Shown here: piece after piece, positions 16,373 to 23,853 of the stretch
How positions within the stretch are numbered: position 1 is the first letter of the stretch
Layout: every line of letters starts with the position of its first letter
IMG/VR virus record: IMGVR_UViG_3300044712_000064
Span: 1 to 55,173 of that record
DNA from: a virus
Reading direction: 5' to 3' (one strand)
Length of the DNA: 55,173 nucleotides
Program-made: the position numbers and the translations under genes
The notes under the pieces: model-generated
Told to the model about the DNA's origin: nothing
The model's database searches: none
What the model saw: only the letters and a program-made list of their open reading frames with translations

Positions 16373-17720
16373 TATTGTAAAAATCCTTAAATTCGGGGAA
16401 AACAGAAACAAAATCTGTATTCCTACGCTTGTCAATTTCATCAATAAACTTAATGAAATCTGTAGGGTCTTGCTGCTCTGTTATTAGATAGTCACAGAAG
16501 CGTTGGAGTTGATCCCATTCTTCTAAGTACAGTCTAGCAATACCGTCTGTATTATACTTAATCCAATGTTCGCCCGTAGTTAAAATATGGTCTCGATATG
16601 TTTTGCGCAATTCTAATGGCAACACGTTTACACTCAGATGTGTGGGCCAGCGTAGATAGTTGATACTGATAGGAATACGGTTATGCGCGGGGGTCTTATT
16701 GTATTGTTGTCTCAGTGCCATGATGTAGTTAATGAACTCACTCATAGTTGACAGACTTAGTGCATTGATTGTAGTCATTACATTGACCGTAACATCTGTT
16801 GCAGTCAAAATCTTGTTTATATTATTGACCCATTGAGTATAGTTCAACCCATATCTACTGTATTCTGCTTGCTTACCTGTACTTTCTAGGCTAGTGTAAA
16901 CATCAACACGTTTCACATAGTTTTTGAGTTCCATCAACGTAACAATGAACTTAGTAATCAATTTATCTTCTACGCATAAGTTTGTGTTGATTGCTAATTC
17001 TAAGTTGGGATTAGGATTGTTCTTAATGTATTCAAACAGTTTCCATACGTCTTTGCTCAGTAATGGTTCACCACCTGTAACTCTGAGTACACGCAGGTTC
17101 TTGTAAATGTCGGGCAGATATTTCCAGAATGCATCTACATATGGGTTATCATCACTGTTCTTGTATGGGAATCTACCCACTTGTTTGAGCCAAGTTAAGT
17201 CGTGATTGCTTGTACTTGTAGGATAAGGTCCATGACGTTCAATCTCTTCCATCCACTTACTAGAGACTTCAGGGCTACAGTATGTGCATTTGAAATTACA
17301 CACGTTGCTGAAACTGACTTCTAAGTAGCTAGGGTGAATATCGCTTGCTGGATCAGTCTTAGCGCATTCTTCTAGTCTATCCCATGCCCAATAGTCGCTT
17401 GTCTTATAGTGACGGTCACTGAAATAATCTTTACCTAAATCTTCAATCTTCCAGCAGTAATCACATTCGCTAGGGCGCTCACCATTGAGCATCTTTAGTC
17501 GTTGCTCTTTCTTAAACTTGCTATTGTGTAGTGCTGCAGGATTCTCACGTATTTCTTCGATTGGAATCTTATGTGGACTGGGATGGTGACAGCTATGATT
17601 GTATCCATTCTGTAGATACAATGTAGTCTGTAACCATTTAGCACTACAAAAGCTAGGGCTGATATTGTTAATTACAATACGCTTTTGATTCAATATCTCA
17701 ATACGTTCTTCGTTTGTCAT
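16356..17720 (-). CDS. Radical SAM protein, paralogue of 14873-16372, 454 aa
   Basis: CNFKCTYC at about residue 139 and VLRVTGGEPLL define the radical SAM core. The N-terminus repeats the paralogue's pattern: FCSAKWLQTTLYLQNGYN, SCHHPSPHKIPIEEIR, ERPSECDYCWKIEDLGKD. The strong match of this N-terminal block between two otherwise diverged enzymes suggests that it recognises a shared partner or substrate. ATG 17720 is preferred to the GTG three bases before it, and it shares one base with the upstream stop (TGATG). No SPASM-type seven-Cys C-terminus is present. Confidence 0.8.
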   Translation of the reverse strand: MTNEERIEILNQKRIVINNISPSFCSAKWLQTTLYLQNGYNHSCHHPSPHKIPIEEIRENPAALHNSKFKKEQRLKMLNGERPSECDYCWKIEDLGKDYFSDRHYKTSDYWAWDRLEECAKTDPASDIHPSYLEVSFSNVCNFKCTYCSPEVSSKWMEEIERHGPYPTSTSNHDLTWLKQVGRFPYKNSDDNPYVDAFWKYLPDIYKNLRVLRVTGGEPLLSKDVWKLFEYIKNNPNPNLELAINTNLCVEDKLITKFIVTLMELKNYVKRVDVYTSLESTGKQAEYSRYGLNYTQWVNNINKILTATDVTVNVMTTINALSLSTMSEFINYIMALRQQYNKTPAHNRIPISINYLRWPTHLSVNVLPLELRKTYRDHILTTGEHWIKYNTDGIARLYLEEWDQLQRFCDYLITEQQDPTDFIKFIDEIDKRRNTDFVSVFPEFKDFYNNAKKA

Positions 17721-18667
17721 CACCAGCCTTCAATCTTTCTGATAACATCAATCTCTCTGACTAATGGACCTAAGTTGTGCTTGTCACTGTTATAGTGTCG
17801 CTTAAAGAATGCTGACTGTTCTGCCGACAAGATGCACATGGGTAACCCTAGTTTATCTTTGAGGACGTTACCCAACGTTTCAGCTTCTTTTATTGGATTA
17901 CGATTTTCGCTTTCTTCCCACAGTTCAAGGAAGTTATCGAACCACTGAACTTTCTTAGCGTCCCATGATGTTAGCATTGTCAGGTATGTGCCAAGTCGTG
18001 CTCCATAGATAGCCCAATCACCGTTCTGAACATCTGCACCCACGTTGTGCCAGATCGTCAAATTATTCATATTACGACCGCTAACACTGCGTTTAAAGTC
18101 ATCAATATCGGGAACTCTGCCACCAACTAGACACATCTTAACGCCTTCCCGAAAACCCGCACGCCAAGCCTGAAACGGTGTATAGTTAGGATAAGTAGTA
18201 GAGTAGCAATCATACATTGACCAATATAAACTGTTTTGATAATCTAAACAAAAATCAACTGTGTGAGTATCGTTACCGTCACTGGCTTCGTGAGTTTTCA
18301 TGTTCATTACATACTCTTTTGTCCAGCAACTCATGCCACCATTGCCATATCGCAATCCATTGATATGATTGACTGCTCTCCAGCGATACTGTGCTTTGTG
18401 GTGTGATTCGTCTTTGTCTGTGAAGTCTAGTTCTAAGTTAAAGAATTCCATATTGGGCAAGTTGTCACCGTCAATCAATATGAAACGCTCAGTGAAACTT
18501 TCCTCTGCAGCGGCTTTGTGTGCTGCATCACTGCCCTTAACGCCATCGACTCTACGTGCCCATGGCACCATGTTCTTAATCTTGAGCCAGAATTCTTCTT
18601 TCTGTGGCTCGTCGTAGCTCAAGTAAATGCAATCTAAATCAGCGATATCAATTATATTTGAACTCAT
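17720..18667 (-). CDS. GT-A-like glycosyltransferase-family phage protein, 315 aa
   Basis: It begins MSSNIIDIADLDCIYLSYDE and contains PWARRVDGVKGSDAAHKAAA, then RFILIDGDN, a DGD-type motif at about residue 65 that could bind a metal and nucleotide sugar. Then follow YRWRAVNHINGLRYGNGG and WRAGFREGVKM. The same order of motifs is found in the C-terminal 300 residues of the 1111-residue repeat protein, so they are homologous. The family is widespread in phages without an assigned reaction. The DGD motif and strand order suggest GT-A. It is coupled on both sides. Confidence 0.6.
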   Translation of the reverse strand: MSSNIIDIADLDCIYLSYDEPQKEEFWLKIKNMVPWARRVDGVKGSDAAHKAAAEESFTERFILIDGDNLPNMEFFNLELDFTDKDESHHKAQYRWRAVNHINGLRYGNGGMSCWTKEYVMNMKTHEASDGNDTHTVDFCLDYQNSLYWSMYDCYSTTYPNYTPFQAWRAGFREGVKMCLVGGRVPDIDDFKRSVSGRNMNNLTIWHNVGADVQNGDWAIYGARLGTYLTMLTSWDAKKVQWFDNFLELWEESENRNPIKEAETLGNVLKDKLGLPMCILSAEQSAFFKRHYNSDKHNLGPLVREIDVIRKIEGW

Positions 18668-18944
18668 AAATCTTTAATTTCCATTCTTCTTTGGGTCCTT
18701 CGTAGTCGTCATTAACAATGATGTTAATATCTTCTTTAGCGCAAGTTGTCCCTACACCTTTGACCATTTTAGTAATAACGTGTGTCTCTGACTTTTTTAC
18801 AACTCTACCATCTATCACTTTAACGTCAGGTCTACACTCAGCAAAAGTTTGCCTATCAATGACGATGTACTTACCCTCAACGGGATCACAAGTATAGCAT
18901 ACTACGTCACCGTTGTCATCATAATACAGTCTGTATTCTACCAT
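18648..18944 (-). CDS. Conserved small phage protein, 98 aa
   Basis: The ATG at 18944 has an AAGGATT ribosome-binding site four bases upstream, which decides the start over an in-frame ATG at 19031 inside the previous gene. The protein begins MVEYRLYYDDNGDVVCYTCD and includes YIVIDRQTFAECRPDVKVID, a compact, mostly beta pattern that I associate with small proteins located beside glycosyltransferase genes in T4-like aquatic phages. No catalytic motif is visible. It overlaps the upstream glycosyltransferase-like gene by 26 bases and the downstream one by 20. Confidence 0.6.
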   Translation of the reverse strand: MVEYRLYYDDNGDVVCYTCDPVEGKYIVIDRQTFAECRPDVKVIDGRVVKKSETHVITKMVKGVGTTCAKEDINIIVNDDYEGPKEEWKLKIYEFKYN

Positions 18945-19722
18945 AATAATCCTTAATGACTTTGCTAAACTCTTTGATTTGGTAATGAAACAAATGACGT
19001 TGTGGGAAAGACTGAACCTTGAAATTGTCATTCAACTCATAGACCAATTCTTTTGTCCAGTCTTCGGTCACTAAATCGTTGATATATTGCTTCATGTGTA
19101 CAAAGCTAAATTGGGTGAGTATTGGGTTAGTGATAAATTCACTACCCATAATGTGACAAGCAATACTGTATGCCCAATCTGTAGTACACATTTCACTATG
19201 GTTACAAACTAAGATTTTTTTATATTCTTCCCAGTTTTCAAAAACGTCTCGGACAATATTAAAGAATTGTCTAGCGGTGTCAGACTTTTTGAAATATACC
19301 AGCCCGTTATAAATGTCTGGTAACTTGTTGTCTGTGATGAATTTTCTATATGCTTTAACATCTGATACTGATCCTCTGTAGTCACGAATTGTATTGCATA
19401 AACAAAGATCCATACCTTTCAGTAAGTCAAAGTAATAACTGATATCACTAGTGCATAGCATGTCGGCTTCTACTTTAATAGTTATGTCATACGGACTTGC
19501 TTCATACACTTGCCAATCGTTGATTAGTTTCCAGTCACTGTCTTTAGCTAAGTCACCGAAGGGTAATTTAACAGTACTAATCTCATCAGATTCAGTATTA
19601 CTGATGAGTGTAATGTTGCAGTTGGGCATGTAGTGTTTCATGCTCATAGCCAAAGCTTCCGCACACTCTACATAATTAGTGTTTTTGGTATTCTCTGCTA
19701 CAACGACAAATCCTTCAGTCAT
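18919..19722 (-). CDS. Glycosyltransferase-like protein (GT-A type), 267 aa
   Basis: The start MTEGFVVVAENTKNTNYVEC leads into AEALAMSMKHYMPNCNITLI, a Rossmann-like beginning. The segment DITIKVEADMLCTSDISYYF then gives an EAD motif where GT-A enzymes carry DxD. NGLVYFKKSDTARQFF and TDWAYSIA follow in the order seen in GT8-like proteins. Its neighbour upstream has the same layout with a full DTD motif, so the two are paralogues. The changed first Asp (Glu here) may alter metal use. It overlaps the upstream gene by eight bases. Confidence 0.62.
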   Translation of the reverse strand: MTEGFVVVAENTKNTNYVECAEALAMSMKHYMPNCNITLISNTESDEISTVKLPFGDLAKDSDWKLINDWQVYEASPYDITIKVEADMLCTSDISYYFDLLKGMDLCLCNTIRDYRGSVSDVKAYRKFITDNKLPDIYNGLVYFKKSDTARQFFNIVRDVFENWEEYKKILVCNHSEMCTTDWAYSIACHIMGSEFITNPILTQFSFVHMKQYINDLVTEDWTKELVYELNDNFKVQSFPQRHLFHYQIKEFSKVIKDYYGRIQTVL

Positions 19723-20503
19723 ACAACTCCATGAATGTCTTTTTGTCTAAACAATGAAAGTCAGTATCGTTTAAGTAACAATAACCTGTTCTAGTCTTAC
19801 CTCGTATGTTTGTATCTTTAATGGTAAGATACTTAGTGTCATCTAGCCGGTGAACTCTTACATCAGGAGTGATATGCTTTAGCTTCCAAGGTATGTAATC
19901 TTCTTTGCGCTCTGTTTGTCCGTTCACGGTGCGCAATGCAATTGTCAAAGCATAATCATTACGGAACATTGTGTTTGTCATGCTATAAAGATTAACATAA
20001 TGCATGTAGTTATCTTGAACCATTTTCATGCAGTCGAAGATTTGTCTTACACGGTTAGATTTCTTAAAGAAAATAACAGTGGCCCATAATGTTCTGAAAC
20101 TGTTGTTGCTGACTTTCTCTAACGGTAAGTCTGGGTAATACAAATGTCCAGTAGTGTCATGGCACATGAAATCATCGTACATATCAAATACATTTAACAG
20201 TCTATTACTGTTAACCATGTAATCTGTATCGATGACTAGTGTTTCATCATATGGTGTGATTTCAAATGCTTTGTAACGACCTTTATTGATCCAAACTTGA
20301 TTGTTCTTAGCGTTCGTCTTGTCGCTATCCTGAATGTAAATCTTATCGAAAGAGTGTTGGTATTTTGTTAAGTCTGTGTTATTATCTGTGACAACGGATA
20401 CAGGAATATCTAAGAATCTATTGATTCTTTTCGCTGTATAATTTGCCATTTCAAAGTAATCAACTGATGGATTATTGAAGGCGAACAACAATGCCCCCTT
20501 CAT
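19715..20503 (-). CDS. Glycosyltransferase-like protein (GT-A type) with DxD motif, 262 aa
   Basis: It starts MKGALLFAFNNPSVDYFEMA, followed by RFLDIPVSVVTDNN and ETLVIDTDYMVNSNRLL, where DTD near residue 92 is the metal and nucleotide-sugar site of GT-A enzymes. LWATVIFFKKSNRVRQIF and FRNDYALTIALRT match the corresponding parts of the 267-residue paralogue. A GGAG ribosome-binding site precedes ATG 20503, which overlaps the upstream stop by four bases. The donor and acceptor sugars cannot be inferred. Confidence 0.66.
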   Translation of the reverse strand: MKGALLFAFNNPSVDYFEMANYTAKRINRFLDIPVSVVTDNNTDLTKYQHSFDKIYIQDSDKTNAKNNQVWINKGRYKAFEITPYDETLVIDTDYMVNSNRLLNVFDMYDDFMCHDTTGHLYYPDLPLEKVSNNSFRTLWATVIFFKKSNRVRQIFDCMKMVQDNYMHYVNLYSMTNTMFRNDYALTIALRTVNGQTERKEDYIPWKLKHITPDVRVHRLDDTKYLTIKDTNIRGKTRTGYCYLNDTDFHCLDKKTFMELYD

Positions 20504-20805
20504 CTGATCTCCTGCATTGATTGTAATTCGTCATGCCATTCTTGCATAACTTCATTGTAAAGTTTGGTAGCTTTTATTAGAAGTTTGTTAGAATCGACTT
20601 TTACTGGATTGCCGTAATTGTCAACTATAATTACGTGAGCTTGGGTGATAGCCTGCAAGGTCGCAAAAAGGTTTGGGCCTGCAGTGAACAGGCCTCCTTG
20701 GTCAGCAAAAATCAGTTTGCCTTCGTACTTGTCTTTTAGTTCTTGTTTTTGGGTGTTGAAGTCGAACCGTGCTTTGGCATCTCTTATAAGTTTACTAGTA
20801 TCCAT
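20500..20805 (-). CDS. Conserved T4-like phage protein next to tail-fibre genes, 101 aa
   Basis: The ATG at 20805 is preceded by AGGAG with five bases between, so it was preferred to a GTG six bases upstream. The protein begins MDTSKLIRDAKARFDFNTQK and contains LIFADQGGLFTAGPNLFATL, HVIIVDNYGNPVKVDSNKLL and a helical tail (LYNEVMQEWHDELQ). It resembles a short conserved protein found beside structural genes in cyanophage-like myoviruses; the role may be in tail-fibre assembly or the virion, but that is uncertain. It is the first gene of the 2.3-20.8 kb coupled string. Confidence 0.6.
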   Translation of the reverse strand: MDTSKLIRDAKARFDFNTQKQELKDKYEGKLIFADQGGLFTAGPNLFATLQAITQAHVIIVDNYGNPVKVDSNKLLIKATKLYNEVMQEWHDELQSMQEIR

Positions 20806-20850
20806 AAACACTCCTGAAGTATTTAATGAATACTGATTATAGCTTAAATT

Positions 20851-21801
20851 TTAAGATCCAGTTACTGATCCGGCTACAGACACAGTTCCCCAACTTGAAC
20901 TTAGATAAGAACTAGATGGGTAACGTACTGTTACCGTAGTTTTAGTTCCTGCGCTTACTAACAATCCATTTGGAATTTCATCCCATAATGTCGTGATTGT
21001 TAACACTGTTCCTCTGTCACCATTAACGCCCTGAGTACCATTACTGCGTACATTGATGCTAATAAAAGAACTAGTGTATCCAGTTGGAGCAGAACTTGCT
21101 GCTTGTCTAAAGATTTCTTGGTTTGTTGTTGTTAGAGCATAATATCCAACGTTCGGGGATACAGTACTTGCTGTACCACTACCGCCTATTTTTGTAACAC
21201 CAGAATAAGTTGTACCCGCAACAGTAATTGTTCCGCTAGTCGGTGAACTTATTACGATAGTTCCCGCAGCAGTTGCCATAGAGTTAAACATGCCATTAAT
21301 ACCGGTGCCTGTAGGATGCTCTAAGTTGATAGCAATTTGCCCACCAGCATTAAAGAAATATCTAACTGCATCAGCATTAGCAAAACTAACAGTATGTGTA
21401 AACGTAATTCCACTGCTCCATGCTGTGGCATTAGTGGTAGCAGTAGCAACAGAAGCACCCTGTGAACTGGCAAAATTTCTTCTAGTGTACACACTACTCA
21501 AGTTGGTACCTAGTGCGCTTAGATAGTTGATTCTGTCACCGGAAGTAGGTGCAGTTAGCGCAGTAATAGCAGTACCTTGGTGACTTGCTACACTGGTCAT
21601 CTTATTAATAAGTGAAGCCCAATCAACTGCACCAACTGTAGAGTATTGTGCAACGTTTGTTACTGTAGGTTGACCGTAACCACTGTTACCTGATCCTACT
21701 CCTAAAACTGCATTAAGTGCGTTTGCAGTAGTGCTATTAGTTGTTCCTGCAAAGTTGTTAAAATCAGTAGCTGAGATTAACCCAAATTGTTCGTATGACA
21801 T
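20851..21801 (-). CDS. Virion structural / tail-fibre protein, 316 aa
   Basis: It starts MSYEQFGLISATDFNNFAGT and is Ser/Thr/Gly/Ala-rich, with a middle segment SFANADAVRYFFNAGGQIAI. That FFNAGGQI phrase is typical of a structural-protein family in T4-like aquatic phages. The C-terminus (TVTVRYPSSSYLSSSWGTVS) is beta-rich, as in fibre-tip or Ig-like domains. There are few charged residues, in contrast to the enzymes downstream. It lies between the tail-fibre gene upstream and the sugar cassette. It is most likely a short tail fibre or decoration protein. Confidence 0.68.
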   Translation of the reverse strand: MSYEQFGLISATDFNNFAGTTNSTTANALNAVLGVGSGNSGYGQPTVTNVAQYSTVGAVDWASLINKMTSVASHQGTAITALTAPTSGDRINYLSALGTNLSSVYTRRNFASSQGASVATATTNATAWSSGITFTHTVSFANADAVRYFFNAGGQIAINLEHPTGTGINGMFNSMATAAGTIVISSPTSGTITVAGTTYSGVTKIGGSGTASTVSPNVGYYALTTTNQEIFRQAASSAPTGYTSSFISINVRSNGTQGVNGDRGTVLTITTLWDEIPNGLLVSAGTKTTVTVRYPSSSYLSSSWGTVSVAGSVTGS

Positions 21802-21815
21802 TTTTAATTCCTATC

Positions 21816-23030
21816 TTACTTAATAGTAACGAATGCTTCTACGATTCCGACGCCATCTGTAGTTTTGTTTACTAGTGATCTGCCAATTGTGTTAAACGCA
21901 TTTGCTTCTCCTGGTTTTGCACCACGAGCATAGCCCAAACCAGCAGAAACTAAACGTTGACCCTTTTTAACCTTACCTGTCACTTTGACTTTGACACGGC
22001 CACCAACCGCTACAGGAGGGTGAGTGTTGTCATCGCCAGCAGCAGCATTCATTAGATAAGCAGCAGTATCAGAAACAACACCGAATACTTCTTCACTTAG
22101 TTCTGACTGAACCGCAGTGATTTCTTTTTCACCGCCCAATTCAACGACAGTACCTGCATCATATACATCATCCGCTGCAAAACGCTCTGCCAAGTCAGCA
22201 TATGTTGCTTGAATTCTTGCACCTGTATCTAAGATCCAAACGTTAGATATTTTGCCGCCGCCTGCTAAGTGAGTAGTTGTTACTTTTGTAGGAGCAATAT
22301 TTCCGGTAAACTGAGCAACAGAGTTAGATCCGGTCAAATAATCAAAGACGTTTCCGTTGTTGTATGTACCGGATGGGTTGAACGGGGAACCGTTAGCATA
22401 CATGTAGTTATCGCACTTGATACCATATGTTGAATTAAATGCTAAGTTACCTTGAGCTAATACCAGTGCGTTAGCACTTGCATTTCCAGTAACAGACCAG
22501 GTACCCACTAAGCTACCTGATGTAGTGTTTCCACCAGTTGTTATTGCCTGAGTTCGAACGGATGTAAGATTAGCTGAGGTAATATTTGCATTAGCAATCT
22601 GAGCATTTGCAGTTACCGTAGCTAGTCTAACTGTAAGGGTGTCGGCTGTAATAGTATTACCAACACCTAAATTATAACCAATAGACGCATTTCCAGTGAT
22701 TGTTACGTTACCTAGAGTAGTATCGCCTGCGTTGGTAGTTGTAGTCAATGTGACCCAGCTACTTGCCGTCAGTGTTCCATCAGCCGGACAAACTCTCATT
22801 CTCGGAGGGGAAGTACTAGTATCAAACCATAATTGACCCTTAATTGGATTAGGCGGAACGCTGTCATTTGCGAAGTTTTCTAGCAAACGGACAAAGTTTG
22901 TGTCTAGTGTTTGACCATAGCCTGCGTAGTTGCGGCCAGGTAATCCCAATGAAGTACTTGTTGTATTGATTGTACCGTCTTGAATTGTTGTTAAAACGTT
23001 ACCATCACTTCTTATAATTGTATATGCCAT
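21816..23030 (-). CDS. Tail-fibre protein with C-terminal chaperone/peptidase-like domain, 404 aa
   Basis: The start MAYTIIRSDGNVLTTIQDGT and the segment NFANDSVPPNPIKGQLWFDT are characteristic of phage tail-fibre N-termini. A repetitive Ala/Asn/Thr-rich middle (NAQIANANITSANL) suggests a trimeric beta shaft. The C-terminal 140 residues, with TYADLAERFAADDVYDAG, EVFGVVSDTAAYLMN and VGGRVKVKVTGKVKKGQRLV, match a domain common at fibre ends that resembles Peptidase_G2-type intramolecular chaperones. Cleavage is not shown by the sequence. A late-promoter motif lies 20 bases upstream of ATG 23030. Confidence 0.75.
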   Translation of the reverse strand: MAYTIIRSDGNVLTTIQDGTINTTSTSLGLPGRNYAGYGQTLDTNFVRLLENFANDSVPPNPIKGQLWFDTSTSPPRMRVCPADGTLTASSWVTLTTTTNAGDTTLGNVTITGNASIGYNLGVGNTITADTLTVRLATVTANAQIANANITSANLTSVRTQAITTGGNTTSGSLVGTWSVTGNASANALVLAQGNLAFNSTYGIKCDNYMYANGSPFNPSGTYNNGNVFDYLTGSNSVAQFTGNIAPTKVTTTHLAGGGKISNVWILDTGARIQATYADLAERFAADDVYDAGTVVELGGEKEITAVQSELSEEVFGVVSDTAAYLMNAAAGDDNTHPPVAVGGRVKVKVTGKVKKGQRLVSAGLGYARGAKPGEANAFNTIGRSLVNKTTDGVGIVEAFVTIK

Positions 23031-23050
23031 TTATTGCTCCGATATTCTAT

Positions 23051-23058
23051 TATTTATC
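23051..23058 (-). promoter_or_regulatory. T4-like late promoter motif upstream of tail-fibre gene
   Basis: The minus strand reads GATAAATA, ending 20 bases before the start codon of the 404-residue fibre gene. It differs from the T4 late consensus TATAAATA only in the first base. The same motif and spacing recur before gp6, gp25 (AATAAATA) and the 429-residue baseplate gene, which supports a shared late-transcription signal read with the gp55-like factor. Confidence 0.6.
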
Positions 23059-23679
23059 TTAGGTAGTAATCAAGTTAGTCAGACTTTGGATACGAATAGT
23101 ATAGTCAACTTGAATTTGCCTGTTTAAGCTCTTTTGAACTGGGTGAAATATAACATGCGTCAATAGTTTAGTCATTTCATTACCTGAACTGTCTGTTCCA
23201 TTGTATGCTAATAGACCAATTTCATCGAACGTAAACGCACTTTCCATCTGAGTTCCGTTGTCAAAAGACCCTTGACCCGGTGGTTCGCTGTAATCAAGCA
23301 AACACTGAACGATAATATCGGTATAAACCTTACCAGAAACATGGCTTACAGTCATTTTGTTTCTAGTAGGACTAGTATTAACGATATTAGTGTCATCTAC
23401 TACCTTAGCGTAAGTTTGATTATACAAAGCTGCATTTTGCCCAGTAGTATTAGGGGGCAAATATGTGATGATTCCGGTCTCGTCAACACTGGCGCCGCCG
23501 TTTCCAAAAGCCATCTTGTAAATTTGTCCATAACCTCTGTTACTCAGGGTTTGTGCCATTGCAACGCTAATGTTTTCGTAGTGAATGGCATTGTGGCCAT
23601 CGTAGAAAATTTCATTGTTATTGGGGTCGTAAACTTTTAAAAAACCCTCAATTTTAATTGGAATTAGAATTTCTGACAT
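23059..23679 (-). CDS. Conserved T4-like virion-associated protein, 206 aa
   Basis: The sequence KIEGFLKVYDPNNNEIFYDG, then HNAIHYENISVAMAQTL, YKMAFGNGGASVDETGIITY and HVIFHPVQKSLNRQIQVDYT is a conserved structural-block protein of marine and freshwater T4-like phages; I recognise the family but not its exact place in the virion. Its N-terminal strand (IKIEGFLKVYDPNNNEI) resembles the tail of the 50-residue protein immediately upstream. The start overlaps that gene's stop by one base (TAATG). It lies between the giant gp7-like gene and the fibre genes, so it is probably a baseplate or proximal fibre component. Confidence 0.7.
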   Translation of the reverse strand: MSEILIPIKIEGFLKVYDPNNNEIFYDGHNAIHYENISVAMAQTLSNRGYGQIYKMAFGNGGASVDETGIITYLPPNTTGQNAALYNQTYAKVVDDTNIVNTSPTRNKMTVSHVSGKVYTDIIVQCLLDYSEPPGQGSFDNGTQMESAFTFDEIGLLAYNGTDSSGNEMTKLLTHVIFHPVQKSLNRQIQVDYTIRIQSLTNLITT

Positions 23680-23831
23680 TAATTATCGCCTCGCATGTGT
23701 ACAATCACTTCACCTGATTCAGGGTCATGTATTTTTATTGACGAACTAAAGTAAAAACCCATATTTTCATCAACTGGTTTGTTAGCTGAATTATCGGTTT
23801 TTACTTGTTCGTCTTGTTGTTTTTCGTTCAT
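23679..23831 (-). CDS. Small protein resembling the N-terminus of its neighbour, 50 aa
   Basis: It is encoded from ATG 23831 as MNEKQQDEQVKTDNSANKPV followed by DENMGFYFSSSIKIHDPESG and EVIVHMRGDN. The last 27 residues follow the same GF..S/F-IKIxDPxxxE pattern as the first 25 of the 206-residue protein downstream, so it may be a partial duplicate or a matching small subunit. The N-terminal half is polar and probably disordered. It fills the space between the giant baseplate gene and the 206-residue gene with a one-base overlap. Confidence 0.6.
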   Translation of the reverse strand: MNEKQQDEQVKTDNSANKPVDENMGFYFSSSIKIHDPESGEVIVHMRGDN

Positions 23832-23838
23832 AATAATT

Positions 23839-23846
23839 TATTTATC
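23839..23846 (-). promoter_or_regulatory. Possible late promoter motif upstream of the 50-residue gene
   Basis: The minus strand reads GATAAATA, the same motif as at the other late sites, but only seven bases separate it from the ATG of the 50-residue gene rather than 20-21. If used, the transcript would have almost no leader and might mainly serve the 206-residue gene. The deviating distance lowers confidence. Confidence 0.35.
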
Positions 23847-23853
23847 TATGATT

